Assembly: GCF_000430685.1 (NCBI RefSeq)
Contig: NZ_AUMM01000028.1
Span: forward strand, 1 to 50,561
Source: Tuberibacillus calidus DSM 17572
Lineage (GTDB): Bacteria > Bacillota > Bacilli > Bacillales > Sporolactobacillaceae
DNA: 50,561 nucleotides
Reading direction: 5' to 3'
Below the pieces are notes generated by a model that saw only the letters and a list, made by a program, of their open reading frames with translations, was not told the origin of the DNA and did no database searches. A program made the translations under genes and the position numbers. Shown here one piece after another: positions 33,293 through 42,269 of the stretch. The first letter of the stretch is position 1, and the number at the start of each line of letters is the position of its first letter.

Positions 33293-33712
33293 CTAATTGC
33301 TAGTTTGATTACTGGATTTTTTACCAAGATACTCAAGCAGGTCTTTTTCGGAAACAGGATCACCTTTGTTAACGATGCCAACTGCATCATGACCGCTAAT
33401 ACTATAAGAGGCGTGACCGCCGTCGAAAGTTACATGAACTGTGTAATTTGTATCATCAACATTATCTAAATAATCCCCAAGTTTGTCGTTGCCAAGCTCT
33501 GTATTTGAATCAATCCCTTCCGAAGCCACATACAGTTTGGCGGCATCAATAATTTGGACCGCTTCAGAGACCTTAGCTTTGTCATCAGTTTTGTTTATAA
33601 TATGCCCGATAGCCGGGATGGCAATGGCCGCGATGATCCCCAAGATAACGATAACAGCGAGTAGTTCGACAAGTGTAAAGCCTTTTTGGTTTTTCATCCA
33701 ACGTTTTAACAT
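33293..33712 (-). CDS. Major type IV pilin
   Basis: A 139-aa prepilin with a short leader ending in KNQKG, cut before FTLVELLAVIVILGIIAAIAIP. Glu5 of the mature protein, needed for assembly, is present. The hydrophobic helix continues to about residue 40, and the globular part is small and Asp/Ser/Asn-rich. GGGGGAGAG precedes the ATG. Being located between the assembly ATPases and the peptidase, it is most likely the main fibre subunit. Cys residues are missing, so there is no disulphide loop. Confidence 0.9.
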   Translation of the reverse strand: MLKRWMKNQKGFTLVELLAVIVILGIIAAIAIPAIGHIINKTDDKAKVSEAVQIIDAAKLYVASEGIDSNTELGNDKLGDYLDNVDDTNYTVHVTFDGGHASYSISGHDAVGIVNKGDPVSEKDLLEYLGKKSSNQTSN

Positions 33713-33749
33713 AAAATCTCTCCCCCTAAATGAAATTTTTTATTTTGTA

Positions 33750-34958
33750 TTAACCAAGTTGGTTATAGAGTTTGAACATCGGCAGAAAGACAGAAAGGAC
33801 GATGAAGCCGACGATGCCGGCAAGAATGAGGATCATGACCGGCTCGATTAAAGATTTGAGGCGGTCAGTCGTATGCTCCACTTCGCTTTCATAAAAATCA
33901 GCCACTTTTGCCAACATCGAGTCCAGTGCACCGGTCTGTTCGCCGATGGCCATCATTTGGGTGACCAAAGGAGGAATCACCACACTGTTTTTCATTGAAC
34001 TTGCGATTGATTCGCCACTTTCCACAGCCACCCTTGTTTCAATCAGTTTTTTTTCAATGACTTTATTGCCGACAACTTTTCCGACCATATCCACGGCCTG
34101 TAAAATGGGAACAGAACTGGCAAGTAAGGAACTTAATGTGCGACTGAATCGGGCTATTGCAGCTTTCTGCAAGAGTGGCCCGAAGATCGGCATCTTAAGC
34201 TTGATACGATCGATTTGATAATGGATGCGTGACTGTCTGCTGAGAATATACATTGAAATCACCAGGGCGCAAATGATGATCATAATAAGCCACCAAAAAG
34301 TTGTCATCCATCGGCTCGTCCCGAGAACCATCCGGGTTATCAACGGTAATTGGGTATTAAAACTAGCAAACATCGCCTGAAAGCGTGGGATGACGAAGGT
34401 AAGCATAAAAATGATTACGGCGACGGCAATAATTGAAACGGAAATGGGATAAACGAGTGCCGATTTTATTTTTTGAGTCGTGGCATGCTGCTTTTCATAG
34501 TAATCCGCAAGCCTTTCGAGTGACGTTTCCAAATTCCCGCTTAATTCCCCGGCTTTTAGCATGTTGACAAATAGGAGTGGAAAAATTTTAGGGTATTTAG
34601 CAGCACTTTCGGAAAAGGGATGACCCGCCCGAAGTTCCGTTTCAATGCCAAATAATGCTTTTTTCAAAGCAGGGCTTTCAGTTTGTTCTGCGAGTAAACT
34701 CGTCGCATCAACAACGGGAACACCCGCATTTAATAATGTTGAGAATTGTCTTAAGTACACCACGAAATCTTGTGATTTTACGCTTCGCTCTAACGTGAGC
34801 TCGCGGTTCCATAAGGTTTCCTTGACCTCAGTCAGGTTGATGACGGCAATGCCTTTTTCCCTTAAAGCCATCGTGACATCTCTCGGCGTAGCGCCGGATG
34901 CCTTCCCGCGTTTGATCTTTCCGAAGCGGTCGCGGCCTTGATAGCGGTAGTTCGGCAT
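33750..34958 (-). CDS. pilC: Type IV pilus platform protein PilC
   Basis: A 402-aa inner-membrane platform protein with two tandem GspF domains (about residues 70-190 and 270-395), each followed by membrane segments. The block MLKAGELSGNLETSLERLADYYEK and its second copy MAIGEQTGALDSMLAKVADFYE are the family signature. It connects the ATPases with the growing pilus. The ATG at 34958 is preferred; a GTG at 34967 lies too close to the ribosome site. It follows the pilT stop by one base. Confidence 0.92.
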   Translation of the reverse strand: MPNYRYQGRDRFGKIKRGKASGATPRDVTMALREKGIAVINLTEVKETLWNRELTLERSVKSQDFVVYLRQFSTLLNAGVPVVDATSLLAEQTESPALKKALFGIETELRAGHPFSESAAKYPKIFPLLFVNMLKAGELSGNLETSLERLADYYEKQHATTQKIKSALVYPISVSIIAVAVIIFMLTFVIPRFQAMFASFNTQLPLITRMVLGTSRWMTTFWWLIMIIICALVISMYILSRQSRIHYQIDRIKLKMPIFGPLLQKAAIARFSRTLSSLLASSVPILQAVDMVGKVVGNKVIEKKLIETRVAVESGESIASSMKNSVVIPPLVTQMMAIGEQTGALDSMLAKVADFYESEVEHTTDRLKSLIEPVMILILAGIVGFIVLSVFLPMFKLYNQLG

Positions 34959-34959
34959 A

Positions 34960-36006
34960 TCAGGCACTTCCCCTTCTTAGGTAAGATTGCGCGGATTTCG
35001 CGGTAATTTTGCGTTCTTGAAGCAATTGATTAATACTCATTTCCAGTGTGCACATGCCTTGCGCACGGCTCGTCTGCATGATGCTCATGATTTGATGAAT
35101 TTTCTCGCTTCGGATGAGGTTGGCGATTGCCGGGTTGTTCACTAAAATTTCCAGCGCGGCGACTCTGCCGTTACCGTCTGCGGTCGGGAATAGGCGCTGT
35201 GAAATAATGGCCGCAAGTTCTGAAGCCAATTGGATGCGGATTTGGGATTGTTGAGCGGCCGGAAAGACATCAATAATTCGGTCAATGGTCGATGGGGCCG
35301 TTGAAGTATGTAATGTCGCGAGCACCAAATGGCCGGTTTCTGCTGCTGTGATGGCCGTTGCGATCGTTTCAAGATCACGCATCTCGCCGACGAGGATGAC
35401 GTCAGGGTCTTGCCTCATCGCCGCCCGCAGCGCACCGGAAAAACTTTTCGTATCCAGCCCTACCTCTCGCTGATCAATCAAACATCCGCGGTGTTTATGC
35501 AAATATTCGATTGGGTCTTCGAGCGTAATGATATGACGGTTCATCGTCTCATTCATATAATTAATCATTGCTGCGAGCGTTGTCGATTTCCCGCTTCCGG
35601 TCGGGCCAGTAACCAGAACTAAACCCTGAGGCCGTTCTGCAATTTTTTTTAGAATTTCCGGCATTCCCAATTCCTCAAGGCTCGGCACTTCGGTCGGGAC
35701 GATTCGGAAAGCTAAAGCACAACATGAGCGCTGGCGGTAAATATTCACACGAAAACGCGAGACGCCTTGAATGCTATAGGAAAAATCAATTTCCCCTTTA
35801 TCCGAAAATGCCTGTCTAAGATTGTCCGGAATGATTGCCATGGCTATTTCTTCCGTATCATTTGGAGCGAGGGTCGGATGGTCTAGGCGCCTCAATGTCC
35901 CGTTAATGCGCAAAGTAGGCCGAGCCCCTACTGTTAAGTGCAAGTCAGAAGCACGACTGTGAAAAGCATTGATTAACAGAGCGTCTATGCGTTCTTTTGC
36001 CGTCAT
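34960..36006 (-). CDS. pilT: Pilus retraction ATPase PilT
   Basis: A 348-aa hexameric ATPase that drives pilus depolymerisation. Visible are the PilT N-terminal block ASDLHLTVGARPTLRINGTL, Walker A GPTGSGKST, the Asp box LEDPIEYLH, Walker B VGEMRDLETI and the His box GHLVLATLHT. The C-terminal AIRNLIRE-like motif reads AIANLIRSEKIHQ, which is diagnostic for PilT against PilB. It overlaps pilB by four bases. Its presence shows a retractable pilus and not a ComG-type pseudopilus. Confidence 0.95.
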   Translation of the reverse strand: MTAKERIDALLINAFHSRASDLHLTVGARPTLRINGTLRRLDHPTLAPNDTEEIAMAIIPDNLRQAFSDKGEIDFSYSIQGVSRFRVNIYRQRSCCALAFRIVPTEVPSLEELGMPEILKKIAERPQGLVLVTGPTGSGKSTTLAAMINYMNETMNRHIITLEDPIEYLHKHRGCLIDQREVGLDTKSFSGALRAAMRQDPDVILVGEMRDLETIATAITAAETGHLVLATLHTSTAPSTIDRIIDVFPAAQQSQIRIQLASELAAIISQRLFPTADGNGRVAALEILVNNPAIANLIRSEKIHQIMSIMQTSRAQGMCTLEMSINQLLQERKITAKSAQSYLRRGSA

Positions 36007-37673
36007 AATGTTTCAGCTCCTGTGACGACACGAATAACTTCTTCGGTCGTCGTCATCCCATTTAAAACTTTTAAAAAACCATCATCGATGAGGTACTTCA
36101 TCTTCTTTTGCGTCAAATAGTCTCGGATTCGATTCGCATGTTCATGATCCATAATGAGCCTTCTGATTTCCGAATCTACCGAAAGCATTTCGTGAATGGC
36201 TATGCGGCCGCGGTAGCCGGTCATATTGCAACTGCGGCATCCTTTTCCCCGTTTCACCTTGTCCAATGTGAGCCCGCGCGCGGCAAAAATTTCTTTTTCG
36301 CGATCGGTTGCGGCTTCGTATTCCGAACAATCGCGGCAAACCGTGCGAATGAGCCGCTGCGCAATCACCCCGGTTAATGATGTGGCAATTAAAAACGGTT
36401 CCACTTTCATGTCGAGTAATCGGGTGATTGTACTGACGGAATCATTTGTGTGAATAGTGCTCAAGACTAAGTGGCCGGTTAAGGAGGCCCTTATCGCAAT
36501 ATCTGCTGTTTCCGTATCGCGAATCTCACCGATCATAATGATGTTCGGATCTTGGCGCAGTATAGAGCGCAATCCGCTGGCAAACGTCAAACCAATTTTC
36601 GGATTGACTTGGATTTGATTGATGCCGTCCAAATGAATTTCCACAGGGTCTTCAATCGTGATGATGTTGACTTCCTCTTTATTCAAATGGTTTAAAGCGG
36701 AATATAAGGTTGATGTTTTTCCGGAACCCGTCGGACCGGTGATCAAAACGATACCATTTGGTTTTTCAATAAAACGGATAAACGTCTTTAAGTTTTCTGG
36801 TGTCAGCCCAATTTTTTGCGGGTCATGAACCGTGTTTTGCAAATCCAACACCCGCAAAACAATTTTTTCACCATGAACCGTCGGTATTGTCGAGACGCGT
36901 AAATCAATCGGGTGTCCCTCAACCGTCAGCTTCACCCGCCCGTCTTGGGGCAGGCGGTTTTCGGTAATATTTAAATTGGACATGATTTTAATTCTGGCTG
37001 TGAGCATGTTCTGCATATCTTTTGGCAGTTCACGGTCGGTTTTTAAGTCGCCGTCAATGCGATAGCGAACCGTCACCCGGTTTTCATGAGGGTCAATGTG
37101 GATGTCACTGGCTCGTTGATCAATGGCGTTGAAGAGAATGCGGTTTGCGAGTTTGGCGATGGGTGAATCATTGTCGACGGTTTCGCCGGTGTCTTTATTG
37201 TCTTTAGCGACTTGACTCATTAGTTCGTTCAACGTGCTGTCCGATTCATAAACCTTACTGATGGTTCTGCGAATTTCTTCTTTCGTCGCAATGACGGGTT
37301 CGATTTCAAATCCGGTCATCATCCGTAATTCTTCGATTGTAAATAGGTCAAGCGGGTCGGCCATGGCAACTGTCAACCGGTTGCTTTCTTTTTTTATAGG
37401 GATAATTTCCTTTTGTTTGGCTTCTTCTTCTGAAAGCACCGTCACTAAGCTTCGGTCAATCGGAAACTTATATAAATTGACATGTGGGACACCTAGTTGA
37501 GCCTCGAGTGCTTCAATCAGTTGGGTTTCGGTAATCAAACCGTTCTGGATTAGGGCATCACCGAGTTTTTGATCCGCTTGTTTGGTTTCCAATGTTTTCA
37601 GAATATCTTCAGGTGTCAATAGACCCGATTCAACTAATATATCGCCGAGGCGTTTTTTAGAGGTTAGAACCAT
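36003..37673 (-). CDS. pilB: Pilus extension ATPase PilB (GspE family)
   Basis: A 556-aa hexameric ATPase that powers pilus assembly. The N-terminal MshEN-type domain (about residues 10-150) is followed by Walker A GPTGSGKTST, the Asp box IEDPVEIHL, Walker B IMIGEIRDTETADI and the His box GHLVLSTIHTN. A zinc-binding CRDC ... CRSC pair sits in the C-terminal part. MshEN domains can bind c-di-GMP, and the RLGDILVESGLL and KLGDALIQNGLI repeats are of that type. ATG 37673 is chosen (AAGGAGG 8 bases upstream); another ATG at 37679 is only two bases from it. First gene of the pilus operon. Confidence 0.93.
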   Translation of the reverse strand: MVLTSKKRLGDILVESGLLTPEDILKTLETKQADQKLGDALIQNGLITETQLIEALEAQLGVPHVNLYKFPIDRSLVTVLSEEEAKQKEIIPIKKESNRLTVAMADPLDLFTIEELRMMTGFEIEPVIATKEEIRRTISKVYESDSTLNELMSQVAKDNKDTGETVDNDSPIAKLANRILFNAIDQRASDIHIDPHENRVTVRYRIDGDLKTDRELPKDMQNMLTARIKIMSNLNITENRLPQDGRVKLTVEGHPIDLRVSTIPTVHGEKIVLRVLDLQNTVHDPQKIGLTPENLKTFIRFIEKPNGIVLITGPTGSGKTSTLYSALNHLNKEEVNIITIEDPVEIHLDGINQIQVNPKIGLTFASGLRSILRQDPNIIMIGEIRDTETADIAIRASLTGHLVLSTIHTNDSVSTITRLLDMKVEPFLIATSLTGVIAQRLIRTVCRDCSEYEAATDREKEIFAARGLTLDKVKRGKGCRSCNMTGYRGRIAIHEMLSVDSEIRRLIMDHEHANRIRDYLTQKKMKYLIDDGFLKVLNGMTTTEEVIRVVTGAETL

Positions 37674-37911
37674 GTTCATCCCCTCCTTACTTAAAGTCTC
37701 ACTTAATAAATGCCTACCATTCGTCACTTTTCTTTTAGTATTGATAAATTATATAATATTTTTACAGATAAGTTATTCATGTTTTAGGAAAAATGTTTTT
37801 TGCAAGTAAAAAATGTCATATTTATAGGTCTTTATGTCTATTATAATCGATCTATTAAAAACTGCTATAATTTTTTTCTGAATAATTTCTAGTGAAAGGT
37901 TGCCGGTAATC
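37674..37911. promoter_or_regulatory. Divergent promoter region of the pilus operons
   Basis: About 240 AT-rich bases between the outward-facing pilB and minor pilin genes. TATAAT sequences occur on both strands (for example near 37749 on the minus strand and 37865 on the plus strand), but no good -35 sits at the proper distance, hinting at activator-dependent or alternative promoters. No riboswitch of the c-di-GMP type was recognised. Confidence 0.45.
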
Positions 37912-38361
37912 GTGAATGGAAGGGAAAAATCGCCGAAGGGTCTTATATTGAACCAGAAAGGCCTAACATTAGTTGAAGTACTGACAGCTATCACGATTCT
38001 GTCAATGATCGTGATCCCTTTTATAATGGTTACCTTAAATTTCGCCAGCACCAGTGGGGAATCTAAGACACTATTAGATGCGACCTATGCCGCACAAACT
38101 CAAATAGAAAAGATTTATAACTTAAGCACGCAGTATAGTCTTGATGATGGTATAAAGCAGTTGGAAAGTGGCGGTTTTTCTATAGACGATCATTGCGAAC
38201 GGGACACTTGTTATTACAAAGTTGAGAGAGATTACTATATACGCGTGGAAATACAAATAAAAGATGAGCCCATGACCGATGTATTAGTAAGAGTATACAG
38301 TGATCCATCCATGAAAAAAGCTATGGCACAAATGGAAAGATTAGTCATATGGAAAGGTTAG
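37912..38361 (+). CDS. Minor type IV pilin (PilV-like)
   Basis: A 149-aa pilin-like protein. The leader ends in LNQKG before LTLVEVLTAITILSMI, so PilD would cut it, and Glu5 is present. The GTG at 37912 is taken as the start with AAAGG upstream, giving a leader of about 18 residues; a TTG at 37900 touches the ribosome site. It has two Cys (CERDTC) that could form a tight disulphide. It heads a three-gene operon running away from the main pilus operon. Minor pilins of this sort prime assembly. Confidence 0.8.
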   Translation: MNGREKSPKGLILNQKGLTLVEVLTAITILSMIVIPFIMVTLNFASTSGESKTLLDATYAAQTQIEKIYNLSTQYSLDDGIKQLESGGFSIDDHCERDTCYYKVERDYYIRVEIQIKDEPMTDVLVRVYSDPSMKKAMAQMERLVIWKG

Positions 38362-38372
38362 CGGGTGATTCG

Positions 38373-38801
38373 ATGATAAAAAATAATAATGGGTTTACCC
38401 TCGTCGAAGTGCTGACAGCTATTAGTCTGCTAGCCTTGGTTTTTCTAATGGCAAGTTCCATCTATTTTCTTATGGAAAAACAATGGAATCTGCAACTTGA
38501 TCAAGTGCAAGATCAATCCAATATGCGATTAGCGATGAATGTTTTAACGAAAGCACTTCGCAGTGCCGACCATGTGGATTTTCCGGACAACCATACCATG
38601 ATTATCAATAACAATGATGTCTATCAGTTTAATGCAGCACATGATAGCTTAGAAAAAAACGGTCAGACGATTGTCAATGGCCTCTCGAACGTCACATTTA
38701 CTCCTGGTGAAAATAAAGTCACCATTAAGATTACGGGGGAAAACGCAAAAGGAAATGGAAAAGAAACGTTAATGACTTCTATTTATATTGAAAGGGAGTA
38801 A
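38373..38801 (+). CDS. Minor type IV pilin (PilW/PulJ-like)
   Basis: A 142-aa pilin-like protein with a short leader MIKNNNG before FTLVEVLTAISLLALV. Glu5 is present. The ATG at 38373 gives the usual short leader; an in-frame ATG at 38349 inside the previous gene would lengthen it by eight residues. The globular part is beta-rich, and LVEVLTAI is shared with the preceding minor pilin. It lies directly between the other two minor-pilin genes and is likely co-translated. Confidence 0.8.
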   Translation: MIKNNNGFTLVEVLTAISLLALVFLMASSIYFLMEKQWNLQLDQVQDQSNMRLAMNVLTKALRSADHVDFPDNHTMIINNNDVYQFNAAHDSLEKNGQTIVNGLSNVTFTPGENKVTIKITGENAKGNGKETLMTSIYIERE

Positions 38802-38809
38802 GTATACCC

Positions 38810-40279
38810 ATGCGCTTCCGTTTGAAAAAAATGTTGCGAAATGAAAATGGGGCGGCTTTGGTCATTGTGTTATTGATTGCTACCATTGCGATGATCATTG
38901 GATTAAGCAGTGCTCAAATGGCGCTTTCAAACACGAAGTTTAACGCTAAAGAGCGCCAATATCAGGCTGTCTATTATATTGCCGAGTCGGGCCTCACCTA
39001 TGCCAAAAACGAAATTCAGCATATCGTCAGTCGCTATCAGGATGTTAAAGATAAGACAACTTATTTTCAATCCATTGAATCGGAAGTCATGACTCTTAAT
39101 GGCAAAGATTATAAGGACTTTGAACCATCATTCGGTGAGAAACCCAAGGCAAAGATAGACATGGTTTTAGTCGATGAAAATGACGATGACAACATGCGGG
39201 AATATAAAGTGATATCGACTGGGTATATCGGTGAACATACATATAGGAAAGTTGAACAAACGGTGCGTATTTTTTGGAACGATCAAAGCAAACAAATTCA
39301 TCTACCACAATCGATGACCGTATTCGCAAATGGAACTATTGATTTAAGTGGTGGCGCCAGTATAAAAGGGGATGCAGGAACAAATTTATCTGGTTCAAAG
39401 TCCATCATTTTGGATGGTGGTGCTAGCATCAGCGGCGACATTTATGTCGGAGAAAACGGGGGAAGCTCATCCATTGATGTACCAGACTGGTATAATTTAA
39501 CGAATAAAATTATACCATTACAGGAAACCGTCATTCTCAATCGCCCTGAATTTCCGAGTTATCCCACGTATGATTTAGCCGAAGATACTAAAATACAAGA
39601 TGGAAATTATGTCATTAAAAACGGGAATTTGAGTATTGAACAATATTGGGCCGATAACTATACGCTGCAATTAGATCGTGATATGGCTTTTAATTCTATA
39701 AGTCTATCAAGTAACTATACCTTATATATTGATGTAGGGAATTCTGACCGAAGTATTGTAGTAAATGATTTGGATATAAAGAACGGCCATATAGTCTTAA
39801 AAGGGACAGGGAAATTAACCATCTATATAAGAGATGAGTTTAATATGGGTGCCGGTAGCACGATTAATGATTCTAAATCGGTCGATAAGCTTCAAGTGTA
39901 CTATAAGGGCGCTTCCCTTAAGCTAGATGGTGCACAAAAGATTTTTGGAACCCTGTTTGCCGAAAATACCGATATCATCATGAGTGGTGGCTCTGGTTTT
40001 ATTGGCACCATTATTACGCTCGGTGATAACTTTAAAATTAGTGGTGGCAATTCGACCATATCCCAATTGATATATGCCCCTTATGCTGATGTTGAGATGA
40101 GCGGAGGGGGCACGATCATAGGGACCATTTTTTGCAAAACATTTAAAGCTACAGGAGGAGCGACAGTTATACACGGAAAAAATGAGTTTCCGAATCTTCC
40201 CGGAGGCGATTTACAGGAAAATAATGATAGCGGCACAGATTGGGAGTTTAGTCCAATAAAAGAAATAAAGAACCAATAA
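38810..40279 (+). CDS. PilX-like pilus protein with repetitive Gly-rich C-terminal domain
   Basis: A 489-aa protein. The N-terminus, with NENGAALVIVLLIATIAMI and a later YIAESGLTYA, matches the PilX N-terminal type found in minor pilins. From about residue 175 the chain is unlike normal pilins and consists of repeated short units such as GGASIKGD, GGASISGD, GGSGFIGT, GGGTIIGT, separated by beta-strand-like stretches, suggesting a beta-solenoid. Such a domain might act as tip adhesin or surface exposed plug; this is inferred. AAAGGGAG precedes the ATG. It is the last gene before the terminator at 40281. Confidence 0.82.
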   Translation: MRFRLKKMLRNENGAALVIVLLIATIAMIIGLSSAQMALSNTKFNAKERQYQAVYYIAESGLTYAKNEIQHIVSRYQDVKDKTTYFQSIESEVMTLNGKDYKDFEPSFGEKPKAKIDMVLVDENDDDNMREYKVISTGYIGEHTYRKVEQTVRIFWNDQSKQIHLPQSMTVFANGTIDLSGGASIKGDAGTNLSGSKSIILDGGASISGDIYVGENGGSSSIDVPDWYNLTNKIIPLQETVILNRPEFPSYPTYDLAEDTKIQDGNYVIKNGNLSIEQYWADNYTLQLDRDMAFNSISLSSNYTLYIDVGNSDRSIVVNDLDIKNGHIVLKGTGKLTIYIRDEFNMGAGSTINDSKSVDKLQVYYKGASLKLDGAQKIFGTLFAENTDIIMSGGSGFIGTIITLGDNFKISGGNSTISQLIYAPYADVEMSGGGTIIGTIFCKTFKATGGATVIHGKNEFPNLPGGDLQENNDSGTDWEFSPIKEIKNQ

Positions 40280-40280
40280 T

Positions 40281-40310
40281 AAGCGCGTTCATAAAAGGAG
40301 CGCTTTTTTT
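40281..40310 (+). terminator. Terminator of the minor pilin operon
   Basis: Stem AAGCGC (40281-40286) and GCGCTT (40300-40305) and a run of T, immediately behind the stop codon. Confidence 0.8.
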
Positions 40311-40361
40311 GTCAGGTAAGAAAGTATAAAATTTTTTCAGTCCAGCATGAAGTGCAACGAA

Positions 40362-40406
40362 GGCTCCGCCAAGTCTTTTAGGCAAAGGTGGAGCCAAGTT
40401 TTCTTT
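40362..40406 (+). terminator. Second terminator-like hairpin
   Basis: GGCTCCGCC (40362-40370) and GGTGGAGCC (40387-40395), with one G-T pair, followed by AAGTTTTCTTT. It may be a backup terminator or a leader element of the ABC genes. A TATAAT at 40457-40462 could be their -10, but no good -35 is seen. Confidence 0.5.
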
Positions 40407-40547
40407 ATTTGAAAGAAAACCAATCAACTTATTTATTTCGGATATCGAAATTAGTGTATAATCTTTATAACATCATTTACCCTTAAACGTGCACTCATTT
40501 GTCGGACTTTTCTGTTACATCTTAGGGATTCACCGGAGGTTATGTTG

Positions 40548-42269
40548 ATGCTTGTTTTTAAATACTTAAAACCGCTCCGTTGGACGGCGGCCATCGCCTT
40601 ATGTTTTATGCTGATCGAATTGATGGTCGAGCTCATGCAGCCGCTCCTTATTGCCAAAGTGATTGATACAGGGATTTTGAAAAAAGATCTCGGTCAAATT
40701 TTACTTTGGGGGTCGGTGATGCTCGGGATCTCCCTCGTATCATTCATCGGCAGCATCATCGGATCTTTTTATGCGGCGCATACAAGTCAGACCTTTGGTT
40801 ATTCGTTAAGGGTCGCCGTTTTTAAAAAAATCCAGTCCTTTTCCTTTGCCAACTTTAATCAGTTTCCAACATCTTCGTTGATTACGAGAATGACCAACGA
40901 TATTACGCAAATTCAAAACACCGTGTTTACGAGTTTGCGCATCATGTTGCGCGCACCATTAACTGTTGTCATCGGAACCGTCATGGCCCTACTTGTTGAT
41001 GTGAAATTAGGGTTGTTTATTGCCGTAGTCATCCCCTTTCTGATCGCTTTTTTAATCTGGGCGATGAATAAAGGCGGCCGCATGTTCCGGAAGGTTCAGG
41101 AAAAACTTGATTTCGTCAACCGTGTGATGAGAGAAAATTTACAAGCGATTCGCCTGATCAAAGCTCTTCTCCGATCCGATTACGAAAACAGGCGGTTTGA
41201 AGAAGCAGCGGACGACTTGAAAAAACGAACGGTTTCAACGCTTCGTTTGATGGAGACGACCATGCCGGTGCTGACACTCGTTATGAACCTTAGTATTATC
41301 GGCATATTATGGTTCGGTCATGGGCAAATCCAAGCTGGAACGGTCAAAGTCGGGGAAGTTGTCGCGATCATCAACTATGCGACTCGGATTACCGCTGCTT
41401 TCTCCCCGTTATCTTGGATTATCATGGCCGTCTCCCGAGCGATGGCTTCAGCCGGACGGATTTCCAAGGTGCTTGCGGCCGAAATTGATCTTAAAGAAGC
41501 GGAGACAACCATTGCCTCCATTCCAAATTTTAAAGGCAAGGTGTCATTTGAAAATGTTTCGTTCCGTTATCCGGGAACAGAAAAACTGATGCTGAAAAAC
41601 GTCTCTTTTACTGTTAACCCCGGTGAGACGGTCGCTGTCATGGGGGCGACGGGTTCCGGGAAATCGTCTTTATTTCAACTCATACCGAGGTTATATGATG
41701 TGACCGAAGGCGGTGTATTTTTGGATGATACAGACGTCCGGCATCTAACTTTCGCGGAAATCCGCAGGCAGATCGGATACGCGCCGCAGGAAGCTTTGCT
41801 TTTTACAGGGTCCGTAAGAGATAACATTGCTTGGGGAAACCCCGACGCCACTTTTGAAGAAATTATCGAAGCCGCTAAAAATGCGCAAATCCACGAGACG
41901 ATTATCCATTTGCCTGACGGGTTTGACACCATCCTAGGGCAAAAGGGCGTCAATTTGTCTGGGGGACAAAAGCAGCGTCTATCCATAGCCCGTGCCCTCG
42001 TCCGCCGGCCGAAAATATTGTTGTTAGATGACAGTACAAGCGCCCTTGATTTAAAGACGGAGGCAAAACTGCTTTCCGCTCTCAAAAACTATCAGTGCAC
42101 CACTTTTATCATTACGCAAAAAGTGACGACGGCGATGGAAGCGGACCGCATTTTGTTAATTGACGATGGGGCGCTCTTGGCCGAAGGGACGCATGGCGAG
42201 CTTCTTAAGGCTACCCCGCTCTATCAAAAAATCTATGAATCTCAGTTAGGAAAGGGTGTGGCGTCATGA
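40548..42269 (+). CDS. ABC exporter half-transporter with degenerate ATP site
   Basis: A 573-aa protein: six TM segments (about residues 10-300) fused to an ATPase domain. Walker A GATGSGKSS and the signature LSGGQKQR are normal, but the catalytic Glu after Walker B is Asp (LLLDDSTSALD), and the H-loop His is Gln (ITQKVTTA). Such changes are typical for the non-catalytic partner in heterodimeric exporters such as BmrC/BmrD or YfiB/YfiC of Bacillus. The ATG at 40548 lies 8 bases after CGGAGG; the ATG at 40542 is too close. It overlaps the partner gene by four bases. Confidence 0.88.
   Translation: MLVFKYLKPLRWTAAIALCFMLIELMVELMQPLLIAKVIDTGILKKDLGQILLWGSVMLGISLVSFIGSIIGSFYAAHTSQTFGYSLRVAVFKKIQSFSFANFNQFPTSSLITRMTNDITQIQNTVFTSLRIMLRAPLTVVIGTVMALLVDVKLGLFIAVVIPFLIAFLIWAMNKGGRMFRKVQEKLDFVNRVMRENLQAIRLIKALLRSDYENRRFEEAADDLKKRTVSTLRLMETTMPVLTLVMNLSIIGILWFGHGQIQAGTVKVGEVVAIINYATRITAAFSPLSWIIMAVSRAMASAGRISKVLAAEIDLKEAETTIASIPNFKGKVSFENVSFRYPGTEKLMLKNVSFTVNPGETVAVMGATGSGKSSLFQLIPRLYDVTEGGVFLDDTDVRHLTFAEIRRQIGYAPQEALLFTGSVRDNIAWGNPDATFEEIIEAAKNAQIHETIIHLPDGFDTILGQKGVNLSGGQKQRLSIARALVRRPKILLLDDSTSALDLKTEAKLLSALKNYQCTTFIITQKVTTAMEADRILLIDDGALLAEGTHGELLKATPLYQKIYESQLGKGVAS

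Noticed and set aside
36003-37727. Idea that the pilus genes are the comG competence operon
   Set aside because: PilT, PilM, PilN and PilO homologues are present and the pilin set differs from ComGC-ComGG; hence a true type IV pilus locus.
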